Assembly: GCF_049243985.1 (NCBI RefSeq)
Contig: NC_135386.1
Location: 9,257,501-9,321,500 of the forward strand
DNA: 64,000 bases
Reading direction: 5' to 3'
DNA from: Paroedura picta
Lineage: Eukaryota; Chordata; Lepidosauria; Squamata; Gekkonidae
This document shows positions 54,901 to 63,558 of this stretch, piece after piece. Under the pieces are notes generated by a model, which saw only the letters and a program-made list of their open reading frames with translations, was not told where the DNA came from and ran no database searches. A program made the position numbers and the translations under genes. Each line of letters starts with the position of its first letter. The first letter of the stretch is position 1.

Positions 54901-57900
54901 AACTATTCTGTTTTAAGGCTCCTTTCATTTTTTCATATATGTTCAGTAAGCCTGTTGTTTATATTGTTGTTATTTATTACCTACCGTCAGGATTTTAAGG
55001 GTGACAAAGCAAGGAGAGGAGCATCAAACTTAACCTACTCTCTACCTCAGGCATTCTCAAGCAGGGTTTCATGGAATGAACCCTGGAGTTTCTTCATGGC
55101 TCTGGAAGGGTTGCCCAGATGGGTGGGAGTTAATTTACAAGCTACTGTGTCACTTCTGGGGTTTCTTGAAGCCTGAAGAATATTTCAGGGGTTTCCCGAT
55201 GGTAAACAGGTTGAGGAACGCTGCTCTACCTGAAGTTCATCTGAAGTTCATCTTAGGATATGAAGAATTAGTCTTTATACGTTGCTTTTCACTGCCCGAA
55301 GGAGTCCCGAAGCAGCTTAGGGTTGCCTCCCCTTCCCCACTCCTCCACATGCAGCCAGGTGGGTGACCTTGGGCTTGTCACAGTCCTGATAGTACTGCTC
55401 TGACCGAGCAGGCCTGTCAGAGCTCTCTCAGCCTCACCTAACCTGTGACAGATGAACTTTGTTTTGCCCTCTGAAACCCATTTGTGATAAGACTGTTCTA
55501 AGAAAGTCCATCATTTTTTGGAGGGGGCGTTCTTAACGCGTTTCTACCCACTTCAGAATGCAGCCACAACTTAATGTAATGTAAGGCCCTGTGTGCTTAA
55601 GGTAAAGCCCTGGCAACTACAGCATCGGAAGAGGAGGAAAATGAAACGAAAATGTTCCCACTGACTGTAACTTTTTGACCAGCCTGAAGAGTGAATCCGG
55701 TCGGAAACTGGTACATCGTGTCAGATTCGTTTCTGTGTTCTCTTCTGAGCGTCCATCCACTTAGCGACTGATCCTAAAAGCAAGGGGGGCATTTAGAAGA
55801 AGAAGAGTTGGTTCTTACATGCTGCTTTCCCCTTCCCCGAAGGAGTCTCAAAGCGGCTTACAGTCGCCTTCCCTTTCCTCTCCCCACAACAGACACCCTG
55901 TGAGGGAGGTGAGGCGACAGAGCCCTGAGATTACTGAAGGAGAAGAAGAGTTGGTTCTTATATGCTTCTTTTCTCTACCCAAAGGAGTCTCAAAGCAGCT
56001 TACAATCACCTTCCCCTTCCTCTCCCCACAACAGACACCCTGTGAGGTGGGTGAGGCTGAGAGAGCCCTGAGATTACTGAAGAAGAAGAAGAAGAGTTGG
56101 TTCTTATATGCTGCTTTTCCCTACCCGAAGGAGGCTCAAAGCGGCTTACAGTCGCCTTCCCTTTCCTCTCCCCACAACAGGCACCCTGTGGGGTAGGTGA
56201 GGCTGAGAGAGCCCTGATATCACTGCCTGGTCAGAACAGCTTTATCAGTGCCGTGGCGAGCCCAAGGTCACCCAGCTGGCTGCATGTGGGGGAGCGTGGA
56301 ATCGAACCTGGCTTGCCAGATTAGAAGCCCGCACTCCTAACCACGACACCAAGCTGTGCAACCTCTAGCTTTCTACGTGGGCTCTTATATCCAGAGTCTG
56401 TGGCAGAGGACTCTTGGTCATCTCCTGTGCCATACACAACTCACATTCTTTGGTCTCTCAACTCTGCCCACCTCCTCCCTAAAGCCCTGCCTCAGTCCAA
56501 GGCGTATCCTTAGCCAAATACCTGATCCGAATTATTTTTAATTCTCACAAATCTCCCTTCTCCATCGATCTCCTCTATAGAGATGCTTCCCGAAGACGAA
56601 GCATGCTGGACGTCCTTGAAACCGATCTTGGGTCCTCGCTTGTCTGCTGGGGTCCGTTTCCTTTTCTTTCCCTGCAGGAAGAGACGGCCCCGGCTGGTGG
56701 CAGAACACACACCGACGCTTTCTAAGGCGGGCTCAGAGATTCCTAACCTACAAAAACAAGCCGTCTTTGAAATGAGAGACAATCCGGTTCACAAAGATGA
56801 GAGGCACAAGATCAGTTTAATCCCAGGACCGGGAAGAGGCGTAAAACTAGGGATGTGAAATCCCCATTGACCCATCACCAGGACTGGGAAATTCTGTGCC
56901 ATCAACCTACCGCTTTTCCTCCCTTTCCAGCATTGTCCGGTACGCGCTGATCTCGAGATCCAGCGCCAGCTTTACATCCAGGAGACGCTCGTACTCTTCC
57001 AGCTGGGCTTGCATTTGTTGCCGGACCTCGGCCATTTCCCGGTGTTTCTCGGCTACACACCGCCTGTGTGTGTCCCGCTCAGAGTCGATTGTCTTCTCCA
57101 GCTCCCGTACTGTGGCCTCCAGCTCCATGATCTTGGCTTCCAAGGCAGCATTCTTAGATTTCAAGGATTTCTTATTTATTATTCCAAGTAGGCACTTCTG
57201 TTTTGAACAACCAAGCTAAGAAGACAGCTCGTACTCTAGAACTGAAGTCTGGACCGTCTGAAGTGTGTCTGCCTTTCCCTGGGACACAATTGAGGGCTTA
57301 CCTGGGATGTCAGCAAATCCAGTCTCAGTTTTGTTTTCTGGAACTCCTCGCGGGTGGAACTGGCAAAGTCACTGTTTTTTGCAGCAGAAAGCCGGGCGTT
57401 TTCCACCTGTGGGTAACACGCATTTGTTATCAAATGAAAGCTGGCATTACTCCCTTTAGTTTGAGCCCACATTTAAGAACAAAAGAACAAGCCCAACTGC
57501 AGGGTGAAGTTATCATAGAATCATAGAGTTGGAAGGGGCCATACAGGCCATCAAGTCCAACCCCCTGCTCATAGAATCATAGAATCATAGAATCATAGAA
57601 TCATAGAATCATAGAATCATAGAATCATAGAATCATAGAATCATAGAATCATAGAATCATAGAATCATAGAATCATAGAATCATAGAGTTGGAAGGGGCC
57701 ATACAGGCCATCTAGTCCAACCCCCTGCTCAACGCAGGATCAGCCCTAAGCATCCTAAAGCATCCAAGAAAAGTGTGTATCCAACCTTTGAAGTTTCATT
57801 TTGGAGAGCCAGCTTGGTGTAGTGGGCTAAGAGAAGGAGGAGGGTGGAATCTAAATATAATAAACAAGAGGAGCAGCTTCTATTCTGGAGAGCCGGGTTT

Positions 57901-60900
57901 GATTCCCCCTTCCTCCATGTGCAGCCAGCTGGGCGACCTTGGGCTCGCCACAGGGGCTCGTGGGAATTGTAGTCCATGCACATCTGGAGGACCACAGGTT
58001 GACTACCCCTGGTCTACAGGACTTCCTTGCTATGGGAAACCAGCCAGTCGGACAATACTCCCAATGTAAATTTGCTGAAGCTTTGACAATGAGGGTTCCA
58101 GAGCCTGAGAGCAACTCCTGACATCCCTTCCTCCCCTATCTAGTTTTTGTTTGAGCCGCAAAAAAGTTCTGGGTGTTATTAGAGACGGCACCGGGACAAC
58201 ATTATTTAGGTCTGAAATGTACTGGGCCCAGCAGGTAGGGCCACCAAAAAGGTGGATTTCACTCACCGGAGGCAAACAATACTCGCTCCAACCTGGAATT
58301 CTAAGGCACGGCAAACAGACAAGTTTGAATTTTTGGTGGCGTTACTGGCAAGGGAACCCCAGCATGCGGGGAGCCGACCTGAAGGGCCAGGATGGTGTGG
58401 CATCTGCCAAGGACCTGAACCCACCAGAAGGTCCATCTCTGACCTCTGAGCCTTCTGTACCCACCAGGAAAAGAAGGTTGCTCCAGAAAGCCCTGCAACA
58501 TTTTATTTTGGGGGGGGAGGGGGGAATCTTCCATTCTGTACCGGAAGAGATACCAGGAAGTTGCAACAGCATGACTTTTGGTGTGGTGGTTAGAAGTGCG
58601 GACTTCTAATCTGGCATGCCGGGTTCGATTCTGCACTCCCCCACATGCAGCCAGCTGGGTGACCTTGGGCTCGCCACGGCACTGATAAAACTGTTCTGAT
58701 CGAGCAGTGATATCAGGGCTCTTTCAGCCTCACCCACCCCACAGGGTGTCTGTTTTGGGGAGAGGAATGGGAAGGCGACTGTAAGCCGCTTTGAGCCTCC
58801 TTCGGGTAGGGAAAAGCGGCATATAAGAACCAACTCTTCTTCTTCTTCTTTTGGCCATTCCTTTTCAGACTTTTTGGTGCCCCCGGGACTTAAAGCAAAA
58901 GCATCTGTTCCTTGGAGGGGCATAACATGAGCACAGAAGGCAGCGAATTGTCCCAAGGGGGGAGAATCACAAGGACAGACAGCTTGCCAAAACCTGGAGA
59001 AGGTCCACGTTACATTGTCCAACACCAGGAGAAACCGAGAAATCCAATTTTAATTCTCTCTGCTGCAAGGATGGCCAACGGGTGTGCCCACCACAGCTCT
59101 GTGCAATTAGCCTTCTGCATGCCCAGTGAACGCATACAAATCCATTCTTGTGCATCTCCCTCATGTACCCACCCATCCCCAAGTCACTCACTTGGGCGAC
59201 GAATTTCCGCTCCACCTGTTCTTTGTAGGCCTCAATTTGTTGCTCGTGCTCCTGCCGGAGCGCTTGGAGGGCGTCCAGGAGTTTGCTCTGGATCTCCTGC
59301 TGATGGCCGGACTCGGTTTCTTTTATCTTACTCTCATAAAAGCTCGTCCTCCTTTTAAGTTCCTGGGGGGGTGGGGAGATGGGGAAAGAGTGCAAGACAG
59401 GAGAAGTGTTTAGTAAACTCTCTCTCTCTGTTCAAAATCCCATCTCACAAAAGCAAAATAATTAGAGGCTTATTATTGAAATGGGGACCCTCTCCAATTT
59501 TTGTTGCTGTCGATTTCACAGATTAGAAAGATATCCGAAGGGGCGTTCGTATCTCTGCAAACATTCATATCAACATCAGCGAATTCCCTTTCAAACAGCC
59601 ACTGGAATAGATGGTATCACAAGCTCACAAGGTGTGGACATGTCGAAATTAACTAAAACGGACACCATGAACATCTTAAGCCAGGGGTAGTCAAAACTGC
59701 GGCCCTCCAGATGTCCGTGGACTACAATTCCCATGAGCCCCTGCCAGCAAATGCAGGAATTGTAGTCCATGGACATCTGGAGGGCCACAGTTTGACTACC
59801 CCTGGCTTGAGCGCTCATACAATGCCCCCTGTGTCTCTTCAATATGGCCCCATAGAACAAGTCTCATGCTCACGAAATGAGAGGCAGAGGACTGGAGAAG
59901 GTGCTTTTCCTGACACACCATGCATCTGCTGGGGGAGACGGTTCTGCCCACCAAATTCCCACTGATTTTGTGAATTGAGGCAGATTGTGAGTGGGTGGGC
60001 AGGAGGGCCTGTGTCCATGCTTAGCTCTTGTGGCCCTTTCTTGCCTGCCCAAGGAAATGCCAGTCGCCATTTTGGAATCAGGAAGTGAATTTCTTCCAAG
60101 CCAGACTGGCCAGGGATTCTGGTTTTGTTTTGTTTTTTTGAGGGGGCATCATCTGGAGATGGAATCGGGGTCACTATGGGTGGGCAGGTAGTTGTGAATG
60201 TCCTGCATTCTGCAGGGGGTTGGACTAGATGACCCTGGAGGTCCCTTTAGCCCCCACATCCACCCCACTTGAGAAGAGAGATCAGTGCAACCGGAATTTG
60301 GGAAGCCTCAGCCAACTAACAGACGTACATCTTTGTGAAGGTTTTTCAGGAACGTCACTTCCTCCCGCAAGGTTTGCATTTGGTTTTCCAGATCTATCCT
60401 CTTCAACCTCTCCTCCTGAAGCTGGGCTTTGGTGTCTTTCGCCGTCGACTGAAGCTAGGGAAAAAGAAACATTTTTTTCCCCCACCGTACTTGGAGCTGA
60501 ACATTTTCGGCCACGGGCTAGGCCTTACAGGCAGCTTCTTACGGAGGTTATTTGGTCCTCGGACTCTTGAAGAGCCTTCTCCAGGGTCCGTTGTCTGCTC
60601 AAGGCTGTTGCGAAGTCCGCCTCCCTCACCTGGAGCTGAGCGTGCAAGTCCCTCACCTGAGCAACCGCCAGGCTTAAGTCACTCTCTTTCTTAGAGTTCC
60701 TGCAAAATGAACAGGTGGTCAGGACAGGAAGAAGGCTGTTTGCTTCCTCAAAGGAGTCTCAAAGCGGTTTACAGTCGCCTTCCCTTTCCTCTCCCCACAA
60801 CAGACACCCTGTGAGGTGAGTGAGGCTGAGAGAGCCCTGATATTACTGAAGAAGAAGAGTTGGTTCTTATATGCCGCTTTTCCCTACCCAAAGGAGGCTC

Positions 60901-62870
60901 AAAGTGGCTTACAGTCGCCTTCCCTTCATCTCCCCACAACAGACACCCTGTGAGGTGGGTGAGGCTGAGAGAGCCCTGATATCACTGCCCGGTCTAAACA
61001 GTTTTATCAGTGCTGTGGGGAGCCCAAGGCCACCCAGCTGGCTGCATGTGGGGGAGTGCAGAATCGAACCCAGCATGCCAGATTAGAAGTCCGCACTCCT
61101 AACCACTACACCAAACTGGCTCTCAGAGGACCAGAAGATAACTGGGATTAGGCAAAGAAATCACCTGAGGTATACATCCCTAAAGACATAAAAGCTCAGC
61201 TCAAATGTTATGAGAAAACACAGCTCATTTTGTCTATGTCACAGACGGACACGGATCCTTCTGGAGCTCAGGGCCTTTTCCCTTCCTGCCTTAATGGACT
61301 TAATCTGTGATCCTCCAGATAAACCATGGACTACAATTCCCATGAGCCCCTGCCAGCAAACGCTGGCAGGGGCTCACGGGAATTGTAGTCCATGGACATC
61401 TGGAGGGCCGCAGTTTGACTACCCCTGCCCTAGCGGCTCAGGGTGCTGAGCAACATTAAAGCATAAACATTTAAACAGCATTAAAACAGCATTAAAACAT
61501 AAACGTTACCATAAACTAAGTTTTTCGAAAACATTCTGAAGTGCAGGCCAGGAATTGCAGCTTGAAGACCAGCTTGCTGGGCTGGTTGGACAGATTTAGG
61601 CCAAGCTCTCCCCAGCCCACCACCCACAATCAGAAACCTGATAACACTTTTGTCCTCTTGGTTATTTTGTTTTTGCGTTTTATTTACGCATCCACATCAA
61701 CAGCTGTAGAAGGGCTGGGGTGGGGGGTTAAAGCACTTTTAAGGAGCACTAACAAGCTGGTTAACTGCTTGGGAACTGGAGTTCTGTGCCGGGGGAGCGA
61801 GAGATCCTCCTCAAAGATGCTCATAGAATCATAGAGTTGGAAGGGACCTCCTGGGTCATCTAGTCCAACCCCCTGCACTAGGCAGGACACTCACAACCCT
61901 CTCGCTCATCCAGTGTAACACTGTAACCCTTGAACCTCAATCGCCTTCCCAAACTATTATTCCCAAGAGTGTGAGTGGGTGGGCAGGAAGGGATATGCCA
62001 GTGTTTGTCTCTTGTGGCCCTTCCTTGCATTCCCAGGGAATTGCTGGTTGCCACTGTGGGATGGTCGGTGAATTCCCTCCAGGCCAGGCTGGATTCTGGA
62101 GATTTTTGGTGGGAGGGGATCACTTGGGGTCACTGTAGGCAGGCAGGTGGGTGTGAGTCCCTGCACTGGGCGGAGGGTTGGACTAGATGACCCTGGAGGC
62201 CCCTTCCAATTACGGCAGAGGTGGCCAAGCTATGCTCATGGATACCTGGAGATCCCCGATTTAGAAACCGCTGCAGGACTGGGATGGATTTCTCCGAACT
62301 GGGCCGCTTCCCTGTCTCTTATCCCTCGAAAGGCAGTGAGGCGGAAGAGCGGACAGGAGGGGTCAGCAGTTCCCCAGCCCCCCGACGGTCTCCCGGTCCC
62401 CGCTATCTGGGGCTTCGGGCGACCCCAGTGGGGGCTTTCCCGGCCGGAGGGGGCTTGTCCTGCCCTCCACGGCCCGAGCCGAGCCCGCCTCCCCTCGCCT
62501 CCTTGCCTGACCTGTCGCGCAGCTGGCGGTGCTGGTCGCGGAGGGCGCCGAGCTCCAGCTGAAGGGCGGCGCGCTGGGCGGCTTGGTCGTCGAGCAGGCG
62601 GCGCACCTCGGCCAGCTCGCCCTCGTAGCGCTGGCGCAGGAGCCGGCCCGGGCGCGCCTCGGCCTCGGCCTCGCCCAGGCGCCGCTGGATCGCCTCCCGG
62701 CCGCGCACGCCCTCGATGTAGGCGGCCAGGCGGTCGTTCAGCTGCCGCAGCTCCTCCTTCTCCTGCAGGCGGCTCCGGCGCCGCGGCGCGATGGGCGACA
62801 GGCCGGCCCACGAGCTCTGGCCAGGGGCACCCGCCGCCGCCGGCGTGGAGAAGCGCAGCGCGGACGCCAT
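51876..62870 (-). CDS. LMNB3: B-type nuclear lamin, probably lamin LIII, 11 coding exons, 585 aa
   Basis: Lamins are nuclear intermediate filaments lying beneath the inner nuclear membrane. Exons in transcript order: 62512-62870, 60543-60699, 60329-60454, 59192-59362, 57302-57406, 56911-57152, 56522-56747, 55666-55773, 54532-54648, 54018-54131, 51876-51908. All junctions are GT/AG and total 1758 nt. Head 1-34 carries one SP site, the rod runs about 35-387, the NLS KKRKR is near 414-418, the lamin tail domain follows, then an acidic B-type tail ([17 protein letters not shown]) and CPIM. Exons 2, 3, 4 and 8 have the usual lamin lengths (157, 126, 171, 108). The start follows lamin head length. 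An in-frame ATG 51 nt upstream (62921) would add 17 residues. The LIII call rests on SH3GL3 synteny; LMNB1 or LMNB2 is less likely. Exon 6 may start earlier (57197). Confidence 0.93.
52072..52374 (-). repeat. Sauria-type SINE, full length (lamin intron 10)
   Basis: (GAA)n, GAGTTGGTTCTTATATGCCG, complete to the reverse head CTAACCACTACACCAAACTG. Confidence 0.93.
52556..52790 (-). repeat. Sauria-type SINE, degenerate
   Basis: CCCGAAGGAGTCTCAAAGCG, GACAGACACCTCCCTGTGAGG, AGGTCACCCAGCTGGCTGC. Confidence 0.8.
52800..54017. other. Rest of lamin intron 10, no second terminal exon seen
   Basis: Unique DNA. Scanning the - strand for a CaaX box immediately before a stop found none besides 51876-51908. 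Confidence 0.45.
54018..54131 (-). CDS. LMNB3: Lamin exon 10 (acidic tail)
   Basis: Acceptor [31 protein letters not shown] to GEEMELYTQ, donor CAA/GTAGGT. The acidic run and ELYTQ correspond to EEELFHQ of lamin B1. Unspliced, it would read on about 19 residues to a stop and lose the CaaX box. Confidence 0.92.
54172..54503 (+). mobile_element. Second hAT-like non-autonomous family, copy 3
   Basis: CTTTCTCAACCAAGG ... AACGTTGAGAAAGGCTG (inverted ends), with AACATTTATTGGGTGATATG and GGGCGTGTCCACACC inside. A shorter copy is at 55046-55227. Confidence 0.65.
54532..54648 (-). CDS. LMNB3: Lamin exon 9 (lamin tail domain)
   Basis: Acceptor [46 protein letters not shown], donor GTAAGT. 39 codons against 40. 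The IW, LVWK and SWG(S/T)GE landmarks remain, but the conserved AAGAG.T.SPP loop is replaced. Confidence 0.94.
55254..55445. repeat. Sauria-type SINE with internal inversion
   Basis: The 3' half is reversed (GAAGAATTAGTC..CCCGAAGGAGTCCCGAAGC), then the 5' half runs forward (CTCCACATGCAGCCAGGTGG, GCTCTGACCGAGCAGG). Confidence 0.75.
55666..55773 (-). CDS. LMNB3: Lamin exon 8 (lamin tail domain)
   Basis: Acceptor [40 protein letters not shown], donor GTCAGT. Exactly 36 codons, as in lamin A. Confidence 0.93.
55795..56357 (-). repeat. Sauria-type SINE with triplicated 3' part
   Basis: Three consecutive reverse 3' parts (55797-55930, 55940-56080, 56085-56210) precede one 5' half ending CACTCCTAACCACGACACC. 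Confidence 0.9.
56522..56747 (-). CDS. LMNB3: Lamin exon 7 (NLS and start of lamin tail domain)
   Basis: Acceptor [34 protein letters not shown] (NLS), [25 protein letters not shown], donor GTATTT. 226 nt against 223 in lamin A. The SP dipeptides normally just after the rod are absent. Confidence 0.93.
56911..57152 (-). CDS. LMNB3: Lamin exon 6 (end of coil 2), one heptad long
   Basis: [20 protein letters not shown] to [16 protein letters not shown], donor CG/GTAGGT, phase 2. It is 242 nt, that is 221 (lamin A) plus 21. [19 protein letters not shown] is the helix-termination signature. The acceptor used here (TCTAAG/AAT) keeps total coil length but lacks a pyrimidine tract. A stronger-looking acceptor (TTCAAAACAG) at 57197 would add 15 in-frame residues. 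Confidence 0.88.
57302..57406 (-). CDS. LMNB3: Lamin exon 5, one heptad short
   Basis: [20 protein letters not shown] to LDLLTSQ, acceptor TTACCCACAG, donor CAG/GTAAGC. It is 105 nt against 126 in lamin A: the last seven codons are absent. No GT donor is seen at the place that would give 126 nt. Confidence 0.9.
57513..57792 (-). repeat. CR1 tail duplicated, with (AATCATAG)n expansion
   Basis: Two CR1 tail units (TAGAGTTGGAAGGGGCCATA) are separated by about fifteen AATCATAG octamers (57569-57688). The rest of a truncated CR1 follows to CAACCTTTGAAG. Confidence 0.93.
57800..58012 (+). repeat. Rearranged Sauria SINE fused to half a fold-back hAT
   Basis: SINE head GAGAGCCAGCTTGGTGTAGT, an inserted LINE-like scrap (AATCTAAATATAATAAAC), SINE B box and core to 57950, then a hAT right arm (GGGCTCGTGGG..GGTTGACTACCCCTG). 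Confidence 0.7.
58570..58853 (+). repeat. Sauria-type SINE, near full length
   Basis: TGGTGTGGTGGTTAGAAGTG, GGGTTCGATTCTGCACTCCC, CTTTGAGCCTCCTTCGGG, (TTC)n tail. Confidence 0.92.
59192..59362 (-). CDS. LMNB3: Lamin exon 4 (end of coil 1B, coil 2)
   Basis: [20 protein letters not shown] to QVERKFVAQ. 171 nt, acceptor CCCCAG, donor [26 protein letters not shown] matches lamin L.DALQELR..HE.QV..YK. Confidence 0.95.
59682..59804. mobile_element. Fold-back hAT MITE
   Basis: CAGGGGTAGTCAAAACTGCG ... CAGTTTGACTACCCCTG. Confidence 0.88.
60172..60252 (+). mobile_element. CR1 LINE 3' fragment
   Basis: GCAGGGGGTTGGACTAGATG and CTGGAGGTCCC, truncated just before the octamer tail. About 75 bp from lamin exon 3. 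Confidence 0.8.
60329..60454 (-). CDS. LMNB3: Lamin exon 3 (coil 1B)
   Basis: Acceptor [35 protein letters not shown], ending LHKD before donor GTACGT. 126 nt, phase 0, canonical length. Confidence 0.93.
60543..60699 (-). CDS. LMNB3: Lamin exon 2 (coil 1B)
   Basis: Acceptor [28 protein letters not shown] to ESEDQITS, donor GTAAGA. Its 157 nt is the standard lamin exon 2 length. (R)N(S/T)KKE.DL is shared with lamin A. Confidence 0.94.
60740..61125 (-). repeat. Sauria-type SINE with a duplicated 3' part
   Basis: Two reverse 3' parts (60745-60845, 60850-60985), then the 5' half ending CTAACCACTACACCAAACTG. Confidence 0.9.
61300..61428. mobile_element. Fold-back hAT MITE
   Basis: CTGTGATCCTCCAGAT..CCATGGACTACAATTCCC ... 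GCAGTTTGACTACCCCTG, left end degraded. Confidence 0.85.
61820..61930 (-). mobile_element. CR1 LINE 3' fragment
   Basis: ATAGAATCATAGAGTTGGAA, GGTCATCTAGTCCAACCCCC, GCAGGACACTCACAACCC. Confidence 0.88.
62128..62214 (+). mobile_element. CR1 LINE 3' fragment
   Basis: GGAGGGTTGGACTAGATGAC, CTGGAGGCCCCTTCCAATTA. Confidence 0.82.
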
Positions 62871-63400
62871 CGCCCTCGACGTGGCCGCAGGCGCCAGGCA
62901 GGTGCGCAAAGGCGCGCCCACGGACCGGGGCGAGGGGGAGAGAAGAGGCGGGCCTGGCTCCTTTTAAGGGGGCAGGCCGGGCCCGAGCGAGAGCCTCGCC
63001 GTCTCCCCGGACACGTCGGCGCTCGGTTGGCCTGCCCAAGGAAACCCACGACCAGAAGCCCCGGCTCAAATTGACCCCCCAGTAGGCAGGAAAGGGTTTA
63101 TGTGGAGGGGAGGGACAGCCAAAATGCATTTTAGACGGCGGGGGGGGGGGGGGGCTGAGCGGCTGCGCTCTTGTCATCGACGTGCGCTCCACGCCTGGAG
63201 GCGGCCCTGCCGGACACACCTGGCCGGGACTGCAGGCAGGTACCTGGCGAGGCGGAGGCCGCGTCCCTGGGCAGCGGGGCCCGTCGGAGCTGATGGGGGG
63301 AGGCTCTCTTGTCTGGTATCAGGGGGCAGAGGGGAAAGGGGGCTTCCCGCAAGGGGTGAAGGGCCAATGGGCACGGCCGGCGGACGAAGAGCTGCTGGAT
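62300..63400 (-). promoter_or_regulatory. LMNB3: CpG island and promoter region of the lamin gene
   Basis: Very CpG-rich DNA covers exon 1 and about 500 bp upstream. On the - strand a TTAAAAG element (62962-62968) lies about 95 nt before the ATG and could act as a TATA-like box. A G-run is at 63139-63153 and a CCAAT on the + strand at 63364. The initiator is not identified. Confidence 0.6.
62512..62870 (-). CDS. LMNB3: Lamin exon 1 (head, coil 1A, start of 1B)
   Basis: [10 protein letters not shown]...[18 protein letters not shown]...[10 protein letters not shown]...QLRD, donor GACAG/GTCAGG, phase 2. [20 protein letters not shown] is the lamin coil 1A signature. From there to the exon end it is about five residues shorter than human lamin A, with an unusual Arg/Ala/Gly-rich stretch ([20 protein letters not shown]) over the end of coil 1A and linker 1. 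Confidence 0.92.
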
Positions 63401-63445
63401 GGTCGCTTGAGGAGGGTTGTGGATTGATTGCTAGATGAAGTAGAT

Positions 63446-63558
63446 CAGGGGTGGTCAACCTGTGGTCCTCCAGATGTCCATGGACTACAAACGCTGGCAG
63501 GGGCTCATGGGAATTGTAGTCCGCGGACATCTGGAGGACCACAGGTTGACTAACCCTG
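63446..63558. mobile_element. Fold-back hAT MITE
   Basis: CAGGGGTGGTCAACCTGTGG ... CACAGGTTGACTAACCCTG. Confidence 0.87.

Noticed and set aside
62147-63219. Open frames of 312 and 327 codons over lamin exon 1
   Set aside because: These are other-frame shadows of the GC-rich lamin exon 1 and its CpG island, rich in Arg, Ala, Pro and Gly.
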